From: Prauserella cavernicola
Lineage (GTDB): Bacteria > Actinomycetota > Actinomycetes > Mycobacteriales > Pseudonocardiaceae
Assembly: GCF_016595675.1 (NCBI RefSeq)
Contig: NZ_JAENJH010000002.1
Location: 1,054,001 to 1,118,000 of the forward strand
Reading direction: 5' to 3'
DNA: 64,000 nucleotides
Each line of letters starts with the position of its first letter. The stretch's first letter is position 1. The translations under genes were made by a program, and so were the position numbers. Below the pieces are notes generated by a model. It made no database searches. It was not told the origin of the DNA and saw only the letters and a program-made list of their open reading frames with translations. Below, one piece after another: positions 43,375 to 51,124 of the stretch.

Positions 43375-44637
43375 GTGGCGCTCGTGGTCCAGAAGTACGG
43401 CGGTTCGTCGTTGGAGAGCGCAGACCGGATCAAGCGCGTTGCCGAGCGGATCGTTGCCACGAAGAAGGCGGGCAACGAGGTCGTGGTGGTGTGTTCGGCC
43501 ATGGGCGACACCACCGACGAGTTGCTCGATCTCGCGGAACAGGTGAACCCCGTTCCCCCCGAACGCGAGATGGACATGCTGCTCACCGCCGGAGAGCGGA
43601 TGTCGAACGCGCTTGTCGCGATGGCGATCTCGGCACAGGGTGCCGAGGCGTGGTCGTTCACCGGTTCGCAGGCGGGAGTCGTCACCACGTCGGTGCACGG
43701 CAATGCGCGCATCATCGACGTGACGCCCAGTCGCGTCACGGATGCGCTGGAACAGGGCTACGTCGCGCTGGTGGCGGGTTTCCAGGGTGTCGCGCAGGAC
43801 ACCAAGGACATCACCACGCTCGGACGAGGCGGTTCCGACACCACCGCGGTGGCACTGGCCGCCGCGCTGGGCGCCGACGTGTGCGAGATCTACTCCGATG
43901 TGGACGGTGTGTACACCGCCGACCCGCGGATCGTGCCCGACGCGCGCAAGCTCGACACGGTGCCCTACGAGGAGATGCTCGAGCTCGCGGCCAGCGGCTC
44001 GAAGATCCTGCACCTGCGGTCGGTGGAGTACGCGCGCCGGTACGGCGTGACCCTCCGGGTCCGTTCTTCCTACAGTGACAAGCCGGGCACGACCGTGGCC
44101 GGTTCGATTGAGGAGCTCCCCGTGGAACAAGCGTTGATCACCGGTGTGGCCCACGACCGCTCGGAGGCCAAGATCACGGTCACCGGTGTTCCCGACCACG
44201 CCGGTGCCGCAGCGAGGATCTTCCGCACCGTCGCGGCCGCGGAGATCGACATCGACATGGTGCTGCAGAACATCTCCAACACCACCGGCCGAACGGACAT
44301 CACGTTCACGCTGTCCAAGGCCAACGGCCCCAAGGCGGTGAGCGAGCTCGAGAAGATCAAGGCAGAGCTCGACTTCACGGCGGTGCTCTACGACGACCAC
44401 GTCGGCAAGGTCTCGCTCGTCGGCGCCGGAATGCGTTCGCACCCCGGTGTCACGGCGACGTTCTGCGAGGCGCTCGCGAAGTCGGGTGTGAACATCGAGA
44501 TCATCAACACCTCGGAGATCCGGATCTCGGTGTTGATCAGGGACGCGCAACTCGACGAGGCGGTGCGCGCGATTCACGACGCATTCGAGCTCGGCGGCGA
44601 CGAAGAAGCCGTCGTTTACGCAGGGAGTGGACGCTAG
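43375..44637 (+). CDS. lysC: Aspartate kinase (alpha subunit frame, with internal beta start)
   Basis: A 420-residue enzyme phosphorylating aspartate for lysine, threonine, methionine and diaminopimelate synthesis. GTG 43375 follows GAGGAGG by eight bases. Kinase domain [20 protein letters not shown] (about 4-23), [20 protein letters not shown] (about 145-164); two ACT domains (about 265-420) bind lysine plus threonine in relatives. An internal GTG at 44122 with its own SD would give the beta subunit of an alpha2-beta2 enzyme as in Corynebacterium. asd begins directly after the stop. Confidence 0.97.
   Translation: MALVVQKYGGSSLESADRIKRVAERIVATKKAGNEVVVVCSAMGDTTDELLDLAEQVNPVPPEREMDMLLTAGERMSNALVAMAISAQGAEAWSFTGSQAGVVTTSVHGNARIIDVTPSRVTDALEQGYVALVAGFQGVAQDTKDITTLGRGGSDTTAVALAAALGADVCEIYSDVDGVYTADPRIVPDARKLDTVPYEEMLELAASGSKILHLRSVEYARRYGVTLRVRSSYSDKPGTTVAGSIEELPVEQALITGVAHDRSEAKITVTGVPDHAGAAARIFRTVAAAEIDIDMVLQNISNTTGRTDITFTLSKANGPKAVSELEKIKAELDFTAVLYDDHVGKVSLVGAGMRSHPGVTATFCEALAKSGVNIEIINTSEIRISVLIRDAQLDEAVRAIHDAFELGGDEEAVVYAGSGR
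44110..44124 (+). promoter_or_regulatory. Internal ribosome binding site and start of aspartate kinase beta subunit
   Basis: GAGGAG at 44110-44115 precedes GTG 44122 by six bases, inside lysC and in frame at codon 250. The product would be the 171-residue ACT-domain beta subunit, the arrangement known from Corynebacterium glutamicum lysC-beta, whose start is also near residue 250. The use of this start here is inferred. Confidence 0.7.
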
Positions 44638-45714
44638 ATGAGTGCACAGGGCCCGACACTGGCTCTGGTCGGTGCGACCGGAGCGGTCGGCACCGTCATG
44701 ATCGACATCATCAACGGGCGCGAGAGCGTTCCGTGGGGTGAGATCCGGCTGATCGCCTCGGCGCGCTCGGCCGGTAAGAAGATCGTGGTGCGGGGCGAGG
44801 AGCTGACGGTCATCGAGCTCAAGCCCGAGGCGTTCGACGGCGTTGACGTCGCGATGTTCGACGTGCCCGACGAGATCTCGGCCGAGTGGGCGCCGGTCGC
44901 CGCCGCGCGCGGCGCCGTCGCGGTGGACAACTCCGGGGCGTTCCGCCTCGACGACGAGGTGCCGCTCGTGGTGCCCGAGGTCAACGCGGCCAAGACCGCC
45001 GACCGTCCGAAGGGGATCATCGCCAACCCCAACTGCACCACGCTGTCGATGATGGCCGCGCTGGGCGCTCTGCACCGCGAGTTCGGGCTCCAGGAGCTGG
45101 TGGTCGCGTCGTACCAGGCCGCCTCCGGCGCGGGTCAGGACGGCATCGACCGGCTCTACGCGGAGCTGGAAGCCGTTGCGGGCAAGGGGCTCGGCTCGAA
45201 GGCGGGCGACGTGCGCGCGGCGCTCGAGGCCGCCGGACTGTCCTTGTCGGACACTCCGTTCGCCGGGACCCCGCTGGCGCTCAACGTCATCCCGTCCGCG
45301 GGGTCGTACAAGGGCGACGGCTGGTTCTCCGAGGAGCTCAAGGTGCGCAACGAGTCGCGCAAGATCCTCGGCATCCCGGACCTGAAGGTCTCCGCGACCT
45401 GTGTGCGCGTACCGGTGGTGACCACCCACTCGCTCGCCGTCCACGCGACGTTCTCGCGCGAGGTCACCGTGGAGGCCGCGCACAAGGTCTTCGAGGCCCA
45501 GCCCTCGATCGTGCTGGTGGACGACGCGGAGAACGGCCGGTTCCCCTCGCCCGCCGAGGTCGTCGGTGGCGACCCGACCTACGTCGGCCGCGTCCGCCAG
45601 GCGCTGGACTTCCCCAACACGCTCGACTTCTTCGTGTGTGGCGACAACCTGCGCAAGGGTGCCGCGCTCAACACCTACGAGATCGCCGAGCACCTCGCCC
45701 CGACCCTGGGCTGA
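44638..45714 (+). CDS. asd: Aspartate-semialdehyde dehydrogenase
   Basis: 358 residues. It reduces aspartyl phosphate to aspartate semialdehyde with NADPH. Dinucleotide motif [18 protein letters not shown] (about 7-24), catalytic Cys in [13 protein letters not shown] (about 131), [13 protein letters not shown], and the His-containing [20 protein letters not shown] 44638 is immediately after the lysC TAG, so the two are one operon, as in mycobacteria and corynebacteria. A strong terminator follows at 45730. Confidence 0.96.
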   Translation: MSAQGPTLALVGATGAVGTVMIDIINGRESVPWGEIRLIASARSAGKKIVVRGEELTVIELKPEAFDGVDVAMFDVPDEISAEWAPVAAARGAVAVDNSGAFRLDDEVPLVVPEVNAAKTADRPKGIIANPNCTTLSMMAALGALHREFGLQELVVASYQAASGAGQDGIDRLYAELEAVAGKGLGSKAGDVRAALEAAGLSLSDTPFAGTPLALNVIPSAGSYKGDGWFSEELKVRNESRKILGIPDLKVSATCVRVPVVTTHSLAVHATFSREVTVEAAHKVFEAQPSIVLVDDAENGRFPSPAEVVGGDPTYVGRVRQALDFPNTLDFFVCGDNLRKGAALNTYEIAEHLAPTLG

Positions 45715-45729
45715 GGCCACAGCGGGAAC

Positions 45730-45765
45730 AGGGCCGCCTCGCGTACGCGCGGGGCGGCCCTTTTT
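45730..45765 (+). terminator. Intrinsic terminator of the lysC-asd operon
   Basis: AGGGCCGCC (45730-45738) pairs with GGCGGCCCT (45753-45761), and the loop contains a further CGCG/CGCG pairing. It is followed by TTTTC, a better U-tract than most in this window. Confidence 0.85.
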
Positions 45766-45774
45766 CGTGCCCGC

Positions 45775-45957
45775 TCAGCGCGCCGGCGTGGCGCTCCGTT
45801 GCGGCGCCAGGTACGCCCAGTGCCAAGCCTGCTCCAGCGGGCCCCGGGAGAAGCGGGTGAGCCACCACGACGCCGCCAACAGCTGGAACGCGGCCACGGC
45901 CACGAAGAGCCCGGCGGAGCACGTCCAGTGCCGCGACCCGGCCCCCAGCCTGCATGT
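45775..45957 (-). pseudogene. Remnant of a DUF418-type membrane protein C-terminus
   Basis: A minus-strand frame ending at TGA 45775 reads FVAVAAFQLLAASWWLTRFS then RGPLEQAWHWAYLAPQ, which resembles the last membrane helix and the RxGPLEWxWR-like tail of DUF418 proteins. The frame has no start codon beyond a late GTG, and nothing upstream to 46072 continues the domain. I read it as a decayed gene end. The other bases of 45715-46072 hold the asd terminator and no credible gene. Confidence 0.5.
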
Positions 45958-46072
45958 TCGCCACCCCTCCCCGGTTCCCGCCCGAAGCTACGGCGCGGCG
46001 GCCCCCGGTGGCGTCCTCCCGAAGTCGGACACGGGGTGGGTGGATGGGGCGAGCCCGGTAGGTTCACTCACC

Positions 46073-46444
46073 ATGCTGAAGAGGTGCGCGCCGGTCGCGC
46101 TTGGTCTGTTGCTGCTCGCCGGTTGTTCCGAGGTGAACGAGGCCGTCGACGGTGTGAACAACGCGACGAACAAGGCGAGCGTGTGCGGTCAGGCGCTGGG
46201 CATCGCCGACCTGAACCCCAACGTCGACCCGGAGCAAGTGCAGGCGAACGCCGAGGAGAAGGCGGGCGAGCTGCGCGACCTCGCAGGTCAGGTCGCCGAA
46301 CAGGACGTCAAGCAGACGCTCGGCGCGATGGCCGACGGCTACCTCGAGTTCGAACAGCGCAAGCTCGACAACCTGAGCGCGTTCAACGAGTGGTTGCAAC
46401 GGAATCTGGAGAACCTGGACCAGCTTCGACAGGCCTGTCTGTAG
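46073..46444 (+). CDS. Small lipoprotein, unknown function
   Basis: A 123-residue predicted lipoprotein: signal KRCAPVALGLLLLAGC with lipobox LAGC (Cys at about 18). The mature part is helical and acidic (EVNEAVDGVNNATNKASVCG, then QVQANAEEKAGELRDLAGQV and FNEWLQRNLENLDQLRQACL) with two further cysteines that could form a disulfide. A TAGGTT box ends eight bases before the ATG, so the mRNA may be leaderless. The last 62 bases overlap antisense with the MFS gene. Function unknown. Confidence 0.75.
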   Translation: MLKRCAPVALGLLLLAGCSEVNEAVDGVNNATNKASVCGQALGIADLNPNVDPEQVQANAEEKAGELRDLAGQVAEQDVKQTLGAMADGYLEFEQRKLDNLSAFNEWLQRNLENLDQLRQACL

Positions 46445-47618
46445 GCGTGGGCCGCGCTGGGCGGCGCAGCAGCAGGAAGCCGACCACGGCGAACAGCAGC
46501 CCGCCCAGCCCCGCGGCCACGAAACCCCAGCCCGGCTGGGAGTTGTCCATCACGAACCCGATCACGGGCGCGCCGAGCGCCATTCCGATCCTGCTCGCCG
46601 AGTCCTGAAGGCCCATCGCCTCCCCGCGCACGGACGCGGGGGCGAGCCTGCTCACCGCCTCGGTCGTGGCGGCCAGAGTCGGCGCGCACGCCATGTTCAT
46701 CGGCACGAGAACGAGTGCGAGCAGCCACCACGGCTCCGCCACCAGTGCGACGGGCAGCACGAGCACGGCCAGCAGCACCATCAGCGGTAGCTGCGACAGC
46801 GAGCGTGGCACGGCGCCGTGGATCAGCCCGCCCACGAGCGATGCGACGCACATCACGGCGATGACCGCTCCGGTCCAGCCGACGTCTCCGGACTCGCGCA
46901 GCGCGGCCAGGGCGGCGAGCTCGGTGCCGATGAGCACGAACAGCGCTCCCATCGCGATCAGCAGCGTCGCCACCAGGTGCGCGCTCAGCCAGGTGTGGAT
47001 CCGCGGCCGTGCTCCCCTCGGCACACTCGTTTCCTCCTGGGTGCGGATCGGCGGGTTCACCGCGTACAGCACGGCCGAGCACAGGCCGAACGTCAGGCCG
47101 ATCCCCGTGAGCGCCACGGTGGAGGAGAGCTGCGTGCTCACGGCGATCCCCAGCGCGGGGCCGATCATGAACGTGGTCTCGAGCGAGATGGTGTCCAGCG
47201 AGTAGGCCGTGCGCCGCCGGGCCGGAGGCACGAGCGCGGTGATCACCTGCCTGGCGATGGAGCCCGCGGGCAGTACCAGCGCCCCGGCCGGGAGCGCGGC
47301 CACGACCAGCACCGGGTACGGCAGATACGGCACGCACACCCAGAACGCCGTCGAGACGAGCCCGCAGACGGCGACGACCGGCCGCAGGCCGTGCCGGTCG
47401 ATCATCCGGCCGACGAGCGGAGCGGCGAGCGCGGTGCCCGCGGTGGTGGCGGTGCCGACGAGTCCGGCGGCGCCGTAGCCGCGGCCGAGCTCACTGACGA
47501 CGTGCAGGGTCAGCGTGATGCCCATTGCCGTCATCGGCAGCCGCGCGAGCGCCATCAGGAGGGTGGAGGTCCGCATTCCAGGCAGGCGGAGTACCTCGAG
47601 GTACGGCTTGAGTGGCAC
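46383..47618 (-). CDS. Major facilitator superfamily transporter
   Basis: 411 residues from GTG 47618, with twelve predicted helices. The MFS loop 2-3 motif appears as APLVGRMIDRHGLRPVV (about 68-84), followed by LPAGALVLPAGSIARQVITA. It resembles drug- or metabolite-efflux members, but no specific substrate can be assigned. The 3' end overlaps the convergent lipoprotein gene by 62 bases. Upstream sequence (47619 onward) contains no regulator gene. Confidence 0.87.
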   Translation of the reverse strand: MPLKPYLEVLRLPGMRTSTLLMALARLPMTAMGITLTLHVVSELGRGYGAAGLVGTATTAGTALAAPLVGRMIDRHGLRPVVAVCGLVSTAFWVCVPYLPYPVLVVAALPAGALVLPAGSIARQVITALVPPARRRTAYSLDTISLETTFMIGPALGIAVSTQLSSTVALTGIGLTFGLCSAVLYAVNPPIRTQEETSVPRGARPRIHTWLSAHLVATLLIAMGALFVLIGTELAALAALRESGDVGWTGAVIAVMCVASLVGGLIHGAVPRSLSQLPLMVLLAVLVLPVALVAEPWWLLALVLVPMNMACAPTLAATTEAVSRLAPASVRGEAMGLQDSASRIGMALGAPVIGFVMDNSQPGWGFVAAGLGGLLFAVVGFLLLRRPARPTPTDRPVEAGPGSPDSVATTR

Positions 47619-48100
47619 GACATCGAGGAAACCCCAGGCTGGTACGCGCGTGCAACTTCTTTGTGGTCACGTCCACCCGGGTGCTCTTTCTTGACTGGAT
47701 CCAGAAAACTGGGCAGGCTGAACTGGCGGCTGCGTCCGCTCCCGCCACAGGCGAACGGCCCCGGCTTCTGCCGCCGGGGCCGTTCGTGTCTGTTCGTCGG
47801 CCGTGAGGGTCCATTCGACACGCGTGCACCACGGGGTGATGCGCGGCGTTCGTGGCCGAATACGCTCACGCGGGTTACGTCCGCGTTCCACGGGGTGACG
47901 CGAGCGCGGAGCGTAGTTTTTCTTCTGGTCTTCCGGGCGAATGGCAACAGTTCGACGTTCATCAGTTGCGGGCCGGTATCAGATGACGAATTCGTCAGGT
48001 GAAGGTTGGAAAATGCCGCAGCTCAAGATCGGCTGGTGGATCACCAACGCAATTGGTAACCATATTCGCGTTGGGCTTCAGGAGGGCCAGGAGGTACGAA
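47619..48100. other. 482-bp intergenic region with a strong hairpin and direct repeats
   Basis: No credible gene is seen. A 13-bp stem (47752-47764 with 47774-47786) forms a terminator-like hairpin. CCACGGGGTGA(T/C)GCG occurs twice as a direct repeat (47829-47843 and 47888-47902). From about 47910 the sequence becomes AT-richer toward the start of the secreted protein, which suggests a long leader or regulated promoter. Frames such as 47612-47806 lack an SD and family likeness. Confidence 0.6.
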
Positions 48101-48640
48101 ATGAAAAGCAAGTTCGCCCGCGTGGTCGCCACGGTCGCGGCAGGCGCCATGCTGGCTGCGACCTCTGCGGGAGTCGCCGCCGCGAGTAATGGCGGAGGGA
48201 AGGGTGCCACGTCGACGGAGGCGGCCGGCGCGCAGGTCCTCGAACTGCGTGACCAGCTCGCGAAGTCCGCGTACGAGGGTGACGTGCAGGGCACCCAGGA
48301 CACACTCGCCGACCTCGATCCATTGCTCGCCGATCTCGCGGCAGGCCAGATCTACACGATCCAGGCCGACGCCCAGAGCAGTGCGGGTGTCGCGAAATCG
48401 CAGCAGACCGAGGTCAGCGAGGTGATCGCGGACCCGAACGCGGAACCGAGGGCCTACACCCAGCAGGTGCCGGGGCTGCCGCCACTGCCGGATCCGCTGA
48501 CCATGGTCAACGGTCTGCTCCAGGGGCTGCTCGAGAGCCTGCAGTCGTTGCTGTCCTCGTTGCTCGGTGGGCTCCCGCCGGTGCCGGGTGTCCCGGTTCC
48601 GGTGCCCGAGGTGCCTGAACTGCCGGTTCCGGCGCCGTAA
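48101..48640 (+). CDS. Secreted protein with Pro-rich C-terminus, unknown function
   Basis: 179 residues from ATG 48101, preceded by GGAGG. A Sec signal peptide (KSKFARVVATVAAGAMLAAT) with cleavage likely after AAA near 27-28. The mature protein has a helical region (LELRDQLAKSAYEGDVQGTQ, LADLDPLLADLAAGQIYTIQ) and a hydrophobic hairpin-like segment (MVNGLLQGLLESLQSLLSSL) followed by GLPPVPGVPVPVPEVPELPV. The Pro-rich end suggests a wall-associated or spacing role. It has its own terminator. Function unknown. Confidence 0.75.
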   Translation: MKSKFARVVATVAAGAMLAATSAGVAAASNGGGKGATSTEAAGAQVLELRDQLAKSAYEGDVQGTQDTLADLDPLLADLAAGQIYTIQADAQSSAGVAKSQQTEVSEVIADPNAEPRAYTQQVPGLPPLPDPLTMVNGLLQGLLESLQSLLSSLLGGLPPVPGVPVPVPEVPELPVPAP

Positions 48641-48664
48641 GCCAAGGGGTAAAAGAGGGGGACC

Positions 48665-48708
48665 GGAATCCGGCGTGGAAGCAATTCCACGCCGGATTCC
48701 GAATTTTT
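48665..48708 (+). terminator. Intrinsic terminator after the secreted-protein gene
   Basis: A perfect 16-bp stem (48665-48680 with 48685-48700, GCAA tetraloop) is followed by GAATTTTT. It lies between convergent genes and may act in both directions. Confidence 0.9.
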
Positions 48709-48721
48709 GTGTCCGGAACTG

Positions 48722-49780
48722 CTACCCCTTGAGTCCGAGCCCCATTCTCAGTGCGCCCGCCGCTTCAGCGGTCGCCTCGCGAAATCGCGTGCCGACCCCG
48801 AGGAAATTGGCGTAACCGTGAATCAGGTCGGCCTGCCTGCTGAGCGCGACGGGCACGCCGGCCTCGGCGAGCCGCGCGGCGTAGGCCTCGCCCTCGTCGC
48901 GTAGCGGGTCGAACCCGGCCGTGGCGATGTAGGCGGGCGGCAGTCCCGTGAGGTCCTCGGTGAGCAGTGGCGAGAGTCTCGGGTCGGCGCGGTCGACGCC
49001 CTCGGGCGCGTAGTGGTCGAGAAACCACGTCATCTGATCGTCGGTGAGGAAGAAGCCGTTCGAGAACAGCTCCCGCGACCGACGCCGCCGCGTCCCGTCG
49101 ACGCCCGGGTAGAGCAGCAGCTGGAAAGCCGGTGCCGGGCCGCCGCGCTGCACGGCCACCTGCGCGGTGACCGCGGAGAGGTTGCCGCCCGCACTGTCCC
49201 CGCCCACCGCGATGCGGTCCGGGTCCGCGCCCAGTTCGTCGGCCTTCGCGTGGGCGTGGTCGAACGCCGTGAGCGCGTCCTGCTGCGCGGCCGGAAACGG
49301 GTGCTCCGGCGCGAGCCGGTACTCCACCGACAGCACGCGCACGCCCGCGTGCTTGGCGAAGAAGCGCGCCGTGTTGTCGTGGCTGTCGCGGGAGCCGATC
49401 ACCCAGCCGCCGCCGTGGTAGAAGACCAGCAGGCCGGAGCCGGGCGCGAGGCCCTGCGGCGTGTAGAGCGTCGCGGGGATCTCGCCGTGCTCGGCCGGGA
49501 TCGGGAACTCGCGCGTGGCCACGGGCTCGACGGGCTTGCCGCTGACGAGGTGCCTGGAGAGGTCGAGCGCGGCACGGGAGGCGCCCACCGCGGCGTCCTT
49601 GCTCACCAGCGACGCGCCCGACAGCTGCTGCAGGCGCAGCAGGAGCTGGGCGTCCAGCGCGAGCTCCTGGCCGTCGACGCGGATGGGCCTGCCCGCGATC
49701 GCTCGCCGCAGCGGCAGTGGCAGTGCGTAGAGCAGCTGCGCGCCTGCCGCCTGGACCCGGATGTGGAGCGGAATCGCCAT
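48722..49780 (-). CDS. Alpha/beta-hydrolase, hormone-sensitive-lipase (LipH/LipN-like) family
   Basis: 352 residues. Oxyanion-hole motif FYHGGGWVIGS (about 118-128), nucleophile elbow GGDSAGGN (Ser near 193), acid in TAGFDPLRDEGEAY (Asp near 290) and catalytic His in DLIHGYANF (near 322). These carboxylesterases hydrolyse short- to medium-chain esters; mycobacterial LipN and NlhH are relatives. No signal peptide is evident. It is divergent from the FMN reductase gene, with a palindromic operator-like site between them, and convergent with the secreted-protein gene. Confidence 0.9.
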   Translation of the reverse strand: MAIPLHIRVQAAGAQLLYALPLPLRRAIAGRPIRVDGQELALDAQLLLRLQQLSGASLVSKDAAVGASRAALDLSRHLVSGKPVEPVATREFPIPAEHGEIPATLYTPQGLAPGSGLLVFYHGGGWVIGSRDSHDNTARFFAKHAGVRVLSVEYRLAPEHPFPAAQQDALTAFDHAHAKADELGADPDRIAVGGDSAGGNLSAVTAQVAVQRGGPAPAFQLLLYPGVDGTRRRRSRELFSNGFFLTDDQMTWFLDHYAPEGVDRADPRLSPLLTEDLTGLPPAYIATAGFDPLRDEGEAYAARLAEAGVPVALSRQADLIHGYANFLGVGTRFREATAEAAGALRMGLGLKG

Positions 49781-49805
49781 TCTTCCTCCCGTCAGCGATG
49801 ACCAA

Positions 49806-49833
49806 CCGAAGGTTACTAATCAGTAGGTTTCGG
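49806..49833. promoter_or_regulatory. Imperfect 12+4+12 palindrome, candidate TetR-type operator
   Basis: CCGAAGGTTACT (49806-49817) and AGTAGGTTTCGG (49822-49833) match as reverse complements at 9 of 12 positions around AATC. The core TACT-N4-AGTA is typical of TetR-family operators. The site lies between the esterase and FMN-reductase starts and could control both. No TetR gene is adjacent. Confidence 0.5.
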
Positions 49834-49892
49834 CGCCAGATGTGACGGATGTCCCGGCCGTTCGGACTGGTCCTCTACCTAAGTCGAAGGTC

Positions 49893-49898
49893 TAGCCT
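49893..49898 (+). promoter_or_regulatory. -10 box TAGCCT for the FMN reductase, probable leaderless start
   Basis: TAGCCT ends seven bases before GTG 49906, and no SD precedes that start. The spacing fits a leaderless transcript. Confidence 0.45.
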
Positions 49899-49905
49899 CG
49901 GGGGC

Positions 49906-50481
49906 GTGACTTCGACGCGTGCGATCAAGGTGCTCGGTATCGGTGGCTCTCTGAGAGACGGGTCCCAGTCCGAGCGCGCCTTACACATCGCACTCTCCGG
50001 AGCCAGGGAAGCGGGCGCCGAGACCGACGCCATCACGGGCAGCGCACTGTCGCTGCCCTTCTACGACGCCGGAATCGACGACCGGACGCCGGAAGCCGCC
50101 CAGCTGATCGAGGCCGTCCGGGCCGCCGACGGCATCGTGGTGGTCTCGCCCGGCTATCACGGCGCGCTGTCCGGTCTGGTGAAAAACGCGCTCGACTACG
50201 TGGAGGACCTGCGTTCCGACGCCCGTCCCTACCTCGACGGCAGGGCCGTCGGCGTGATCGCCGTCGCCTACGGCTGGCAGGCCGCCGTCACCACGCTCAA
50301 CCAGCTCCGGACCATCGCCCACGCCCTGCGCGGCTGGCCCACTCCGATGGGTGGCGCGGTCAACACGGCCGAGGTCAAGTTCGACGAAACGGGTGGCGCG
50401 TCGGAGGAGAAGGTGGTCAACAACCTGCGCCTGATCGGGCGGCAGGTTACCGAGTTCGCCCTCGCGCGGCGCACACTGTAG
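49906..50481 (+). CDS. NADPH-dependent FMN reductase
   Basis: A 191-residue flavodoxin-like protein (SsuE/ChrR/Azr fold): VLGIGGSLRDGSQSERALHI (FMN phosphate loop, about 9-28), VVSPGYHGALSGLVKNALDY (about 81-100) and AVAYGWQAAVTTLNQLRTI. It supplies reduced FMN or reduces quinones/azo compounds. GTG 49906 is chosen because a -10 box lies seven bases upstream and the longer frame has no family likeness. It contains one TTA leucine codon at 49981-49983, rare in a genome of this GC content. Confidence 0.87.
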   Translation: MTSTRAIKVLGIGGSLRDGSQSERALHIALSGAREAGAETDAITGSALSLPFYDAGIDDRTPEAAQLIEAVRAADGIVVVSPGYHGALSGLVKNALDYVEDLRSDARPYLDGRAVGVIAVAYGWQAAVTTLNQLRTIAHALRGWPTPMGGAVNTAEVKFDETGGASEEKVVNNLRLIGRQVTEFALARRTL

Positions 50482-50574
50482 GTGGTTTCGACTCGGCCTG
50501 GGCCGGGTAGCTCGTCAACCTGACGCCTGCGCAAGGTCGACGCTCCCACCACGTGCGAAGAGAGGACGAAAATC

Positions 50575-51054
50575 ATGGCCAATTCGCCGATCACCAGCCC
50601 GCTCAAGGAGAGCGACAAGGAGCACACGGCGAACGCTCTGCAGTCCACGCTCGTCGATCTCGTCGACCTCTCGCTGATCGCGAAACAGGCTCACTGGAAC
50701 GTGGTCGGTCAGCACTTCCGCAGCGTGCACCTCCAGCTGGACGAGCTGGTCGACGCCGCCCGCGGGTTCACCGACGACGTCGCCGAGCGGGCCAACGCCA
50801 TCGGTGTCTCTCCCAACGGCAAGGCCAAGACGGTGGTCGAGAGCTCCGGACTGCCCGACTACCCGGACAACTGGCAGTCCACCGAAGCGACCATAGCGGC
50901 CATCGTGGACATCCTCGGCACGATCATCGAGCGCCTGCGGGGCCACATCGACGAGACCGACAAGAGCGACCTCGTCAGCCAGGACCTGCTGATCGCGATC
51001 GCCGCGGAGCTGGAGAAGCAGCACTGGATGTGGCAGGCCCAGCAGGCCTCCTGA
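50575..51054 (+). CDS. dps: Dps-type DNA-binding ferritin
   Basis: A 159-residue four-helix ferritin-like protein. The inter-subunit ferroxidase residues are visible in KQAHWNVVGQHFRSVHLQLDE (His, Asp, Glu at about 38-58) and DDVAERANAIG. Dps dodecamers oxidise and store iron and shield DNA in stress. It follows the FMN reductase on the same strand (93 bases) and has an independent SD-like GAGAGGA about 10 bases before ATG 50575. A strong hairpin terminator follows. Confidence 0.93.
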   Translation: MANSPITSPLKESDKEHTANALQSTLVDLVDLSLIAKQAHWNVVGQHFRSVHLQLDELVDAARGFTDDVAERANAIGVSPNGKAKTVVESSGLPDYPDNWQSTEATIAAIVDILGTIIERLRGHIDETDKSDLVSQDLLIAIAAELEKQHWMWQAQQAS

Positions 51055-51072
51055 TCCGGCCTCCGACACACC

Positions 51073-51115
51073 AGGGGCGCCGGGCCCACGCAGCGCGCGT
51101 GAGCCCGGCGCCCCT
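51073..51115. terminator. Bidirectional terminator between dps and the S9 peptidase
   Basis: AGGGGCGCCGGGC (51073-51085) pairs perfectly with GCCCGGCGCCCCT (51103-51115) around a loop that itself contains a GCGC pairing. It separates convergent genes. Confidence 0.85.
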
Positions 51116-51124
51116 GTGTCGTTG

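Noticed and set aside
43219..45720. Minus-strand 833-codon frame over lysC-asd
   Set aside because: Shadow of two unambiguous enzymes; composition Arg/His/Val-rich without structure.
47612..47806. 64-codon plus-strand frame upstream of the secreted protein
   Set aside because: No SD, overlaps the MFS start antisense and runs through a terminator-like hairpin.
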